Positions 1 through 5,670 of a DNA stretch of 5,670 nucleotides are shown here, piece by piece. A program made the translations under genes and the position numbers. The stretch is taken from contig JAKAXG010000331.1 in assembly GCA_021827225.1 (NCBI GenBank), positions 1-5,670 on the forward strand, given 5' to 3'. A model generated the notes under the pieces. That model ran no database searches and was not told the DNA's origin. It worked only from the letters and a program-made list of their open reading frames with translations. The number at the start of each line of letters is the position of its first letter. The first letter of the stretch is position 1. The DNA comes from Actinomycetes bacterium (GTDB lineage: Bacteria > Actinomycetota > Acidimicrobiia > Acidimicrobiales > Palsa-688).

Positions 1-235
1 GTTCGGCTTCGGCGACGCCGACCCCGAGGTGCTGGCCACGGTGACGTCCGGTAAGCCCAACCGGGCGTTCATCGCCGCCGAAGGGGCCCAGCCGGCCAAG
101 GTCATCCCCGAGCTGCTCGCCGGGCTGATCCAGTCCATAGTCAGCTCGTCGGCCAGCGTCTACGAGGGCGAGGCGCAGCTCATGCCTCCGGACGTGCCCA
201 GCATGACCGCCATCCCGGTGGACCATCTCGACTAG
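1..235 (+). CDS. vWA / TerY-like domain protein, C-terminal fragment (5' end outside window)
   Basis: The reading frame enters from the left edge (first full codon at base 2) and ends at TAG 233-235, giving the last 77 residues. It opens with FGFGDADPEVLATV, a hydrophobic strand followed by an acidic turn, then a helix, a loop with AFIAAEG, and a long helix (about residues 37-52) with IQSIVSSSASV. This pattern, followed by a short Pro-rich tail (MPPDVPSMTAIPVD), matches what I know of the C-terminal end of TerY-type vWA proteins of actinobacteria. Such proteins are thought to be metal-dependent protein-interaction modules. The metal-binding MIDAS motif would lie upstream and cannot be checked. 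The PP2C phosphatase starts 10 bases later, the usual partner of these vWA proteins, which supports the call. No database comparison was possible; the family assignment rests on a short tail and on context. Confidence 0.6.
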   Translation, partial: FGFGDADPEVLATVTSGKPNRAFIAAEGAQPAKVIPELLAGLIQSIVSSSASVYEGEAQLMPPDVPSMTAIPVDHLD

Positions 236-245
236 ACCCGCCGCC

Positions 246-1058
246 GTGCTCCCCCCTGGCGACGACATCCCCGACTTCGGCCGGCCCTCAGCCGCAGCGG
301 CGGCGGAACCCCGACTGGCGTCCTGCGGCGACGACACCGTGGCCGCGTGGCGGGCCGAGGCGGCCAGCACCTCCTGGTGCACCCTGCGGGCCGCCTCGGT
401 GGTCGGCGTTCGGCACCGTCTGGCCGGATCGGGCAGCGACGACGCCTTCGCCTGGGCCCACGACGAGCGGCGGCTGGCCGTGGCAGTGGCGGACGGGCTG
501 GGCTCCGTCGAGGGGTCGGTCGGGGCGTCGCACCGGGCCACATCGGCGGCGGTGACCGCCGCCCTGGAGTCACCCGGCGACGACCCGGCCGAGGCGGCCC
601 GGGCCGCGGTGGTGGCCGCCAACCGGGCCGCCCGGGGCGGCGGCGCCACCACCCTGGTGGTGGCGGTCACCGGCTGCAGCGGCGAGACCGTGGTGGCCAG
701 GGTGGGGGACAGCACCGCGTTCACCGTCAAGTCGGGGGGATCCTGGGCGGAGCTGTTCGGTCCGCCGGACCCGGAGCGGGCCGGTACGTCCACCGCCGCC
801 CTGCCCGCCGAGGAACCGGCCGTCGAGGTGGTCGCCACAGGCCTGTGGGACGGCACGGTGCTGGCCATGGCCACCGACGGTGTGGCCGACCCCTGGCGGG
901 ACGGTCCCACCACCGTCGCACCGTCGCTGGCCTCGGTGCTCCTGTCGGAACCGTCCGCGCTGGAGCTGCTGCGGGCCGCGGACTTCTCCCGCCACGGCTG
1001 CCACGACGACCGGACCGTGGTGTGCCTGTGGTCCCGCCCCGACATGGCCCCGGAATGA
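246..1058 (+). CDS. PP2C-family protein serine/threonine phosphatase
   Basis: This 270-residue protein should remove phosphate from phospho-Ser/Thr proteins in the cytoplasm using two metal ions. The PP2C motifs appear in order: SDDAFAW (D65/D66), VADGLGS (D83, G84), GGATTLVVAV (131-141), RVGDSTAF (152-159), ATDGVAD (D211) and CHDDRTVV (D254/D255). All the acidic metal ligands expected for the fold therefore seem present. The usual motif 1 QD is replaced by DD here. There is no signal peptide or membrane segment; the first 50 residues are Ala-rich and of unclear role. The gene starts at GTG 246, 10 bases after the vWA stop, with no clear ribosome binding site, so translation coupled to the upstream gene is likely. 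A vWA-PP2C pair is typical of TerY-P-type modules, in which a kinase is the third partner; no kinase is in this window. The start is less certain than the fold. Confidence 0.88.
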   Translation: MLPPGDDIPDFGRPSAAAAAEPRLASCGDDTVAAWRAEAASTSWCTLRAASVVGVRHRLAGSGSDDAFAWAHDERRLAVAVADGLGSVEGSVGASHRATSAAVTAALESPGDDPAEAARAAVVAANRAARGGGATTLVVAVTGCSGETVVARVGDSTAFTVKSGGSWAELFGPPDPERAGTSTAALPAEEPAVEVVATGLWDGTVLAMATDGVADPWRDGPTTVAPSLASVLLSEPSALELLRAADFSRHGCHDDRTVVCLWSRPDMAPE

Positions 1059-1073
1059 CACGGCGAGTGGTGG

Positions 1074-1093
1074 CCGGGGTCCCGGGACCCCGG
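1074..1093. promoter_or_regulatory. perfect 20-bp palindrome: candidate operator or hairpin terminator
   Basis: The half-site CCGGGGTCCC is followed directly by its exact reverse complement, with no mismatch and no spacer. The palindrome lies in the 60-base gap between the phosphatase stop (1058) and the GTG of the Ppx/GppA gene (1119). Its centre (1083.5) is about 35 bases before that GTG, which would be the -35 position if the transcript is leaderless. As RNA it could fold into an 8-bp stem with a 4-base loop, but no T-tract follows. It may therefore be an operator for the ppx promoter or a U-less terminator for the phosphatase gene. Very GC-rich DNA makes chance palindromes commoner. Confidence 0.45.
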
Positions 1094-1105
1094 GCGCCGG
1101 GCGTG

Positions 1106-1111
1106 TACGGT
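1106..1111 (+). promoter_or_regulatory. candidate -10 element (TACGGT) for a leaderless ppx/gppA transcript
   Basis: TACGGT fits the TANNNT pattern of actinobacterial -10 elements and ends 7 bases before the GTG start at 1119. That places the expected transcription start on or next to the start codon. The gene has no Shine-Dalgarno sequence, which agrees with a leaderless mRNA. No good -35 hexamer is visible; its expected place is occupied by the 1074-1093 palindrome. Confidence 0.35.
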
Positions 1112-1118
1112 CGGTGAA

Positions 1119-2699
1119 GTGCGGATAGCGGCCTTCGACCTGGGCAGCAACTCCTTCCACCTCCTCGTGGCGGACGCCCACCGGGACGGGACCTTCGAAC
1201 AGGTGGCCACCGACAAGGAGATGCTGAGGCTGGGAAGCGCCGTCGCCGGTACCGGCCGCATAGGAGAGGGGCTGGCGGGCGACGCGGTGGAGGTGATCCG
1301 CCGGTTCCGGGCCATGGCCGAATCGCTCAACGCCGATGAGATCGCCGCCTGCGCCACCGCCGCGTTCCGCGAGGCGGCGGACTCCCTGGCGGTGGTGGAC
1401 CGCATCGAGTCCGAGGCCGGGGTCAAGGTGCGGGTCATAAGCGGCCGGGAGGAGGCCCGGCTGATCTTCGACGCGGTGCGCACCAGCGTCGTGATCGACC
1501 CGGCCCCGGCCCTCGCCCTCGATCTGGGCGGGGGGAGCCTGGAGGTGATGGTCGGCGACGGGAGGGGCATGGACTTCGCCGCCAGCCTCAAGCTGGGCGT
1601 GGCCCGCCTGACCTCGGAGCAGGTCCGCTCGGACCCGCCGAGCGCGGCCGACGCCCGCCGGGTGGCCAAGGCGGTGTCGGGCACCTTCCAGCGGATACTC
1701 CCCGAGATCGCCTCCCGCCGGCCCCGGATGGCGATCGGAAGCAGCGGCACCCTCACCACCCTGATCCGCCTGGCCGCCGGCCGGCGGGGCGGGCAGCCAC
1801 CCAGCCAGGTCAACCAGCTGTCCGTGTCGGTCCGGGACCTGGAGGCCCTCACCGAGCAGCTGATGGCCATGACCGCCGAGGAGCGCACCGGGCTGCCCGG
1901 TGTCGACACCCGCCGGGCCGACCTGCTGCCGGCCGGGGCGGTGCTGCTCCTGACGGTGCTGGACCTGACCGGGATGGACTCGATAGCCGGCTCGGAATGG
2001 GCCCTCCGGGAGGGCATGGTCCTCGATGCCATCGGCCACCATGCCAGCTCGGACTGGGACCCCGACCCCCGGGCCATCCGCCGCGACTCGGTGCTCGGGT
2101 TGTGCCGGCGCTGCGGCTGGAACGAGCCCCACAGCCTGAAGGTGGCCCGCCTGGCGACCGAGTTGTTCGACGGCATGGCCCACCTGCACGACCTCGGCCC
2201 CACGGACCGGGAGCTGCTCGAGCTGGGCGCCCTCCTCCACGACATCGGCGAGCACGTGAGCGCCGAATCCCACGAGCGCCACACCGCATACCTCATCGAG
2301 AACGGCCGGCTGCGCGGCTTCAGCCCGGACGAGATCGACATCCTGGCCTGCCTGGGGAGGTTCCACAAACGGGGCAACCCGAAGGCTTCGTTCGAGCCGT
2401 GGGCCCGCCTGAAGGCAGCCGACCAGAAGCGAGTGTCCCAGCTGATCGCCATCCTGCAGGTCGCCGACGGCCTGGACCGCAGCCACGGCGGACCCGTCCG
2501 GGACGTGCAGGTCTACGCCAACCGCAAGACCGTGGAGGTGGTGGTCGAGGCGGACGACGACATAGAGCTCGAGCTGTGGGGCCTGAGGCGCAAGCGGGAC
2601 CTGTTCGAAAAGGTCTTCGACTGCCATCTCGACGTGGTCGACGCCCAGATGGCCCTGGCCCTCGAGGACAACAGGGTCACCCGCCTCGACGGCGGGTGA
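1119..2699 (+). CDS. Ppx/GppA-family exopolyphosphatase / pppGpp phosphohydrolase with C-terminal HD domain
   Basis: The 526-residue protein belongs to the family that releases phosphate from the ends of polyphosphate or converts pppGpp to ppGpp. The actin-like ATPase-fold part covers about residues 1-300: FDLGSNSFHLLVAD at 6-19 (phosphate-1 loop, D7), SGREEARLIF near 108-117 with E111/E112 (region of the catalytic Glu), DLGGGSLE at 135-142 (phosphate-2 loop), and a later IGSSGTLTTL loop. An HD domain follows: H338, H374-D375 within LLHDIGEHVS, then ERHTAYLIENGRLRGFS, RFHKRGNPK and QVADGLDRSH (D450). The length is close to that of HD-bearing Ppx/GppA proteins such as E. coli Ppx (about 510 residues). 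It starts at GTG 1119; no other in-frame start lies nearby upstream and there is no ribosome binding site. Sequence alone cannot tell polyphosphate from pppGpp as the main substrate, so no symbol is given. Confidence 0.93.
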   Translation: MRIAAFDLGSNSFHLLVADAHRDGTFEQVATDKEMLRLGSAVAGTGRIGEGLAGDAVEVIRRFRAMAESLNADEIAACATAAFREAADSLAVVDRIESEAGVKVRVISGREEARLIFDAVRTSVVIDPAPALALDLGGGSLEVMVGDGRGMDFAASLKLGVARLTSEQVRSDPPSAADARRVAKAVSGTFQRILPEIASRRPRMAIGSSGTLTTLIRLAAGRRGGQPPSQVNQLSVSVRDLEALTEQLMAMTAEERTGLPGVDTRRADLLPAGAVLLLTVLDLTGMDSIAGSEWALREGMVLDAIGHHASSDWDPDPRAIRRDSVLGLCRRCGWNEPHSLKVARLATELFDGMAHLHDLGPTDRELLELGALLHDIGEHVSAESHERHTAYLIENGRLRGFSPDEIDILACLGRFHKRGNPKASFEPWARLKAADQKRVSQLIAILQVADGLDRSHGGPVRDVQVYANRKTVEVVVEADDDIELELWGLRRKRDLFEKVFDCHLDVVDAQMALALEDNRVTRLDGG

Positions 2700-2720
2700 C
2701 CCCGGCCGGGGGCGGACCCG
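2693..2720. terminator. possible bidirectional terminator between convergent genes
   Basis: The ppx/gppA gene ends at 2699 and the dehydrogenase, on the other strand, ends at 2724. A 12-bp palindrome, CCCCGGCCGGGG, fills 2700-2711. It is flanked by a 5-bp inverted repeat (CGGGT at 2693-2697, ACCCG at 2716-2720). Together these could form a GC-rich hairpin serving both strands. There is no T-tract on either side, so this is only a candidate. Confidence 0.3.
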
Positions 2721-2723
2721 AAC

Positions 2724-3920
2724 TCAGCTGCGGGGCACCTGCGACCAGGGAACCCCCTTGTCCACCCGCACGTCCCCGGGCAGGCCCAGCACCCGCTCAC
2801 CCAGGATGTTGCGCATCACCTCGGACGTGCCGCCCTCGATGGAGTTGGCCCGGGCCCGCAGGAACATCCTGACCGCCGAACCGACCTCTCCGGCGCCGTC
2901 CGGGCGGCGCATCTCGTAGCTGTCGTAGAGCATGCCCTCCGGGCCCAGCAGGTCCACACAGAAGTCGTAGATGCGCTTGTTGACCTCGGCGTAGGCCAGC
3001 TTCCCGGTCGATCCCTCCGGGCCGGGCGTGCCGGTGGCGGAGCTGGCCGCCGCCCGCATGTTGGTCAGGCGCAGCACCTCCGCCTCGATCCACAGCGACG
3101 TGAGGCGGTCCCGGGCCGTGGCCGACCGGCCGGCCTCGGGCAGCTTGTTCCATATGCCGAGAGCGGCGGCTATCGGCCCCGAGCCCCGGGGCGGTACGGT
3201 GCCGCCGATCGAAACCCTCTCGTTCATGAGGGTGACGATCGCTCCCCGCCAGCCCTCGCCGACCTCGCTCAGGCGCTCGGAGTCGGGGATGCGGACGTCG
3301 GTGAAGTACACCTCGTTGAACTCGGCGTCGCCGGTCATCTGGCGCAGCGGCCGCACCTCCACGCCCGGGGCGTGCATGTCCACCACGAAGTAGGTGAGGC
3401 CCTTGTGCTTCTCCGCCTCGGGGTCGGTGCGGGCCAGGACCATCCCGAAACGGGAGGTGTGGGCCAGGGTGGTCCACACCTTCTGCCCGTTGAGGATCCA
3501 TTCCTCCCCGTCCCGGACCGCCCTGGTGGCCAGGCTGGCGACGTCGGAGCCGGCACCGGGTTCGGAGAACAGCTGGCACCAGATCTCCTCGCAGGTGAAG
3601 AGCGGGCGCAGGTAGCGCCGCTTCTGCTCCTCGGATCCCATGGTGAGGATGGTCGGCGCGGCCATCCCGTAGCCGATGGCGTTGCGGGCGCCCAGGTTGG
3701 GGGCTCCCGCCTGGCGCAAGCGGGAGGTGATGAGGGGCTGCAACTTCCGGGACAGCCCCAGGCCGCCGTAGCCCTCAGGGAAGTGCACGAACGCCAGGCC
3801 GGCGTCGAACTGGGCCCCGAGGAACTCCCTGTCGGGGGTGGAGGCGGGCGGGAAGTCGGCGAGGAGCCGATTCAGCTTCTCCTCGACCAGCTGCTCGTCA
3901 CTGACGGTAATTGAGGACAC
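2724..3920 (-). CDS. acyl-CoA dehydrogenase (FAD-dependent)
   Basis: The 398-residue enzyme should introduce a double bond between C2 and C3 of an acyl-CoA, passing electrons through FAD to an electron-transfer flavoprotein. An N-terminal helical region includes FPEGYGGLGLS (48-58). The flavin/substrate signature QLFSEPGAGSD lies at 116-126, the middle beta region has NGQKVWTT at 144-151 and IPDSER at 211-216, and the C-terminal helical domain carries IEGGTSEVMRNILGERVLGLP at 361-381. E362 there aligns with the catalytic base of medium-chain acyl-CoA dehydrogenase (the Glu of its YEGT motif). The length is normal for the family. It resembles the many FadE-type enzymes of actinobacteria used for fatty acid, sterol or branched-chain breakdown; the substrate cannot be told. 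The start is GTG (CAC at 3918-3920), with only a weak GGGG upstream. It converges with ppx/gppA and diverges from the penicillin-binding protein gene. Confidence 0.95.
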   Translation of the reverse strand: MSSITVSDEQLVEEKLNRLLADFPPASTPDREFLGAQFDAGLAFVHFPEGYGGLGLSRKLQPLITSRLRQAGAPNLGARNAIGYGMAAPTILTMGSEEQKRRYLRPLFTCEEIWCQLFSEPGAGSDVASLATRAVRDGEEWILNGQKVWTTLAHTSRFGMVLARTDPEAEKHKGLTYFVVDMHAPGVEVRPLRQMTGDAEFNEVYFTDVRIPDSERLSEVGEGWRGAIVTLMNERVSIGGTVPPRGSGPIAAALGIWNKLPEAGRSATARDRLTSLWIEAEVLRLTNMRAAASSATGTPGPEGSTGKLAYAEVNKRIYDFCVDLLGPEGMLYDSYEMRRPDGAGEVGSAVRMFLRARANSIEGGTSEVMRNILGERVLGLPGDVRVDKGVPWSQVPRS

Positions 3921-3928
3921 GGAACCCC

Positions 3929-3934
3929 AAGATA
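3929..3934 (-). promoter_or_regulatory. candidate -10 element (TATCTT) for a leaderless dehydrogenase transcript
   Basis: Read on the minus strand, TATCTT fits TANNNT and is followed by 8 bases and then the GTG start. The expected transcription start would fall on or beside the start codon. This is an AT-rich spot in a very GC-rich region. A GGGG four bases before the GTG could instead act as a weak ribosome binding site on a slightly longer transcript. No -35 match is obvious. Confidence 0.4.
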
Positions 3935-3938
3935 ACCG

Positions 3939-3978
3939 CCGGCCCCGGCCGAGGCACGGCTGCCCCAGGCGGGGCCGG
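3939..3978. repeat. 9-bp inverted repeat in the divergent promoter region
   Basis: CCGGCCCCG (3939-3947) is matched by its exact reverse complement at 3970-3978 with a 22-base spacer. The arms lie between the two divergent candidate -10 boxes (3929-3934 minus, 3988-3993 plus), where a shared regulator could act. The spacer also contains a smaller GCCG/CGGC pair. In DNA of this composition a 9-bp match can arise by chance, so it is noted as a candidate only. Confidence 0.3.
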
Positions 3979-3987
3979 GCCCGTCGC

Positions 3988-3993
3988 TAGGCT
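3988..3993 (+). promoter_or_regulatory. candidate -10 element (TAGGCT) for the leader ORF / penicillin-binding protein transcript
   Basis: TAGGCT fits TANNNT and is followed by 8 bases and then ATG at 4002. This is the same geometry as at the other two promoters of the window. It supports transcription starting at the leader ORF rather than close to the GTG of the penicillin-binding protein at 4070. No clear -35 hexamer is visible. Confidence 0.35.
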
Positions 3994-4001
3994 GTGCAGA
4001 G

Positions 4002-4073
4002 ATGCCCCGCCCGAACCAAACGCTTCAGAGGCTGGCGCGCGCTGTCGCGACCGCCTCTCGGTACCGCCGGTGA
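4002..4073 (+). CDS. candidate 23-residue leader peptide upstream of the penicillin-binding protein
   Basis: An ATG at 4002 opens a 23-codon frame ending at TGA 4071-4073. The peptide begins MPRPNQTLQRLARAV and ends in SRYRR; six of 23 residues are Arg. Its stop overlaps the GTG of the next gene by four bases (GTGA, 4070-4073), the classic arrangement for translational coupling. The third codon position is G or C in 18 of the 22 codons after ATG, more than in the downstream gene's frame over the same stretch (about 16 of 23), which mildly favours coding. A TANNNT box 8 bases upstream suggests a leaderless start. An alternative is that this is the true basic N-terminus of the penicillin-binding protein, separated by a one-base deletion or assembly error, since Arg-rich tails before the membrane anchor are common there. 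I do not recognise the peptide. Confidence 0.45.
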   Translation: MPRPNQTLQRLARAVATASRYRR

Positions 4074-5670
4074 AGCGGCTGCTGCGGCTCATAGCCGTCA
4101 CCGCGTGCGCATCGGTCGTCGTGTCCGGAGCGGTGCTCGCCTTCACGGTGCTGGCCAGCAGCGCCCTGCACCACTCGGCCAGCGCCCAGGAGCTGCCCCT
4201 GCCCCCCATCAGCAGCAAGCTGCAGGAGGGATCGACCGTCTACGCCGCCGACGGCAAGACGGTCCTGGCCGTGCTCAGCGGCCCGCAGTACCGCCAGCCG
4301 GTGCGCCTGGACCAGATCTCCAAGACCATGATCAAGGCGGTGCTCGACACCGAGGACCACGGCTTCTACGTCCACGGCGGATTCGACATCACGTCCATGG
4401 TCAGGGCCCTGATCCACGACTCCTCCGGCGCCGGCCTCCAGGGTGGCTCCACCATCCCCCAGCAACTGGTGAAGCAGCTCTACCTCAGCCCGGCCAGGAA
4501 TTTGTCCCGGAAGATCAAAGAGGCGGTGCTGGCGGACCGGCTGGAGCAGAAGTACTCGAAGAACCAGATCCTGCAGGCCTACCTGAACACCATCTACCTC
4601 GGCAACGGTGCCTACGGCGTGGAGGCCGCCTCGGAAACCTACTTCCAGGAGCCGGCCAGCCACCTCGACCTGCCCCAGGCGGCCCTCCTGGCCGGGATGA
4701 TCCAGGACCCGAACGGCTACGACCCGATCCTCCAGCCGGCGGCGGCCCGCCAGCGGCGCAGCGAGGTGCTCGGACGGATGGTCGTCTACCACGACATCAC
4801 CCCGGCCCAGGCCGCGGCGGCCAACGCCACCCCGCTGCCGTCGGCCTCCCCGCCGCCGGTCACACAGAACGACTCGGTCAGCAACTACTACGTGCAGGAG
4901 GTCCGCAACGAGCTGCTGGCCCCCGGCAGCCCGCTCGGCAGCACCTACGCCGAGCGCTACGCCGCCCTGTTCGAGGGCGGCCTGAAGATCTACACGAACC
5001 TGGATCCGACCATGCAGGCGGCGGCGGAACAGGCCGTGGCCACCGACACCCCGCAGAACAGCGGCGGGTTCGAGGAGGGCCTGGTGTCGATCGACCCGAG
5101 CACCGGGGCGGTGCGGGCCCTGGTGGGCGGGACGGGCACGACGAACTCCCAGTTCGACATCATGACCCAGGGGCGGCGCCAGCCCGGGTCCGGGTTCAAG
5201 TTGTTCACGCTCCTGGCCGCCCTCGAACAGGGGTACTCCCCCTACGACACGGTCGACAGCCAGAGCCCGTGCGCCATCAAGTTCCCCGGTGACAACGCAC
5301 TGGTCACCAAGCCGATCAACAACGACACCGGCGCCGGCGGGGGCGTCATCACCATCAACGACGCCACCGCCAACTCCGTCAACTGCGCCTACATCCGCCT
5401 GGCCCACCAGGTGGGCCTGCCCAACGTCATCGCCATGGCCCATGCCCTCGGGATCAGCGAGACGATCCCCCCGTACCCGTCCATCGTGATCGGGGCCGTC
5501 GCGGTGCATCCGATCGAGATGGCCGCCGCCTACGCAGCCGTGGCGGACGGGGGCGTGTACCACAAGCCCTCGTTCATAAACCACATCACCGACCGGACCG
5601 GCCAGGTCATCTTCAACGGGCTGAACCCCGGACGCCGGGTCGTGTCGCAGCAGATCGCCGCCGAGGCCGA
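4070..5670 (+). CDS. class A (bifunctional) penicillin-binding protein, 3' end outside window
   Basis: This gene stays open to the right edge: 533 full codons from GTG 4070. The product polymerises glycan strands from lipid II and cross-links peptides, acting outside the membrane. Residues 1-6 are basic (MKRLLR) and 7-33 form a membrane anchor. The GT51 glycosyltransferase domain follows: TEDHGFYVHGGFD at 94-106 with catalytic E95, GGSTIPQQLVKQ at 125-136 (Pro where Thr is usual), RKIKEAVLADRLE at 147-159 with E151, and YLNTIYLGNGAYGVEAAS at 171-188. The transpeptidase domain has SGFK at 374-377 (SxxK, nucleophile S374) and SVN at 436-438 (SxN). The KTG motif is expected just past the window end. 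There is no ribosome binding site before the GTG, so initiation probably depends on the overlapping leader ORF. If the leader ORF is really the gene's N-terminus broken by a base error, the start would move to 4002. Confidence 0.95.
   Translation, partial: MKRLLRLIAVTACASVVVSGAVLAFTVLASSALHHSASAQELPLPPISSKLQEGSTVYAADGKTVLAVLSGPQYRQPVRLDQISKTMIKAVLDTEDHGFYVHGGFDITSMVRALIHDSSGAGLQGGSTIPQQLVKQLYLSPARNLSRKIKEAVLADRLEQKYSKNQILQAYLNTIYLGNGAYGVEAASETYFQEPASHLDLPQAALLAGMIQDPNGYDPILQPAAARQRRSEVLGRMVVYHDITPAQAAAANATPLPSASPPPVTQNDSVSNYYVQEVRNELLAPGSPLGSTYAERYAALFEGGLKIYTNLDPTMQAAAEQAVATDTPQNSGGFEEGLVSIDPSTGAVRALVGGTGTTNSQFDIMTQGRRQPGSGFKLFTLLAALEQGYSPYDTVDSQSPCAIKFPGDNALVTKPINNDTGAGGGVITINDATANSVNCAYIRLAHQVGLPNVIAMAHALGISETIPPYPSIVIGAVAVHPIEMAAAYAAVADGGVYHKPSFINHITDRTGQVIFNGLNPGRRVVSQQIAAEA

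Noticed and set aside
570..2627. Long minus-strand open frame (685 codons) opposite the phosphatase and ppx/gppA genes
   Set aside because: It is a shadow caused by strong GC bias at third positions. Its translation is low-complexity in Gly, Val, His, Gln and Ala and shows no domain, while the plus-strand frames carry complete family motifs.
1997..2872. Plus-strand open frame (291 codons) across the end of ppx/gppA and into the dehydrogenase
   Set aside because: It is an off-frame Pro/Arg/Gly-rich translation spanning two convergent genes, with no motifs.
3372..3914. Plus-strand open frame (180 codons) opposite the dehydrogenase N-terminal half
   Set aside because: It is antisense to a gene with intact acyl-CoA dehydrogenase signatures and has biased, motif-free composition.
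3994..5292. Plus-strand open frame (432 codons) overlapping the penicillin-binding protein in another frame
   Set aside because: Its translation is Arg/Pro/Gly-rich noise typical of an off-frame read of GC-rich coding DNA. The true gene uses the frame starting at 4070, which runs off the window without a stop.
4025..5584. Minus-strand open frame (519 codons) opposite the penicillin-binding protein
   Set aside because: It lies antisense to a gene with clear GT51 and transpeptidase motifs, and its translation is repetitive in Gly, Val, Arg and His without recognisable features.
1..5670. CRISPR array, tRNA, rRNA, insertion sequence or attachment site
   Set aside because: I saw no regularly spaced direct repeats, no cloverleaf-like segment, no transposase motifs and no terminal repeats. 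The window is almost fully explained by coding genes.

Overview
The window is a high-GC stretch with strong G/C preference at third codon positions, frequent GTG starts and little sign of Shine-Dalgarno sequences. The gene content fits a high-GC Actinomycetota genome, possibly an Acidimicrobiia-type lineage. That placement is an inference from style, not from a marker gene. No mobile element, CRISPR array, tRNA or rRNA was seen; it reads as ordinary chromosome.

Layout. (1) 1-235, plus strand: the C-terminal end of a von Willebrand factor A (vWA/TerY-like) protein. (2) 246-1058, plus: a compact PP2C-type protein phosphatase 10 bases downstream, probably co-transcribed. (3) 1059-1118: a 60-base gap holding a perfect 20-bp palindrome and a possible -10 box placed for a leaderless transcript. 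(4) 1119-2699, plus: a Ppx/GppA-family exopolyphosphatase / pppGpp phosphohydrolase with a C-terminal HD domain. (5) 2724-3920, minus: an acyl-CoA dehydrogenase, convergent with ppx across 24 bases. (6) 3921-4001: a short divergent promoter region. (7) 4002-4073, plus: a candidate 23-residue leader ORF whose TGA overlaps the GTG start of (8) 4070 to the window end, plus: a class A penicillin-binding protein (glycosyltransferase plus transpeptidase), cut off by the window before its KTG motif.

How the parts relate. The vWA and PP2C genes look like two members of a TerY-P-type signalling module (vWA + PP2C + Ser/Thr kinase); a kinase, if present, would lie upstream of the window. The Ppx/GppA protein acts on polyphosphate or guanosine pentaphosphate, so the left half has a phosphate/stress-signalling theme, but a functional link is inferred from adjacency only. 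The acyl-CoA dehydrogenase (lipid or sterol oxidation) and the penicillin-binding protein (cell wall synthesis) are separate functions sharing a divergent promoter region.

The most interesting signals are regulatory. Three starts not preceded by a co-directional close neighbour (ppx, the dehydrogenase, the leader ORF) each have a TANNNT hexamer ending 7-8 bases before the start codon, as expected for leaderless mRNAs. The penicillin-binding protein appears to be reached through a short leaderless upstream ORF with a 4-base GTGA overlap. I see no clear evidence of a wholly new multi-gene system.
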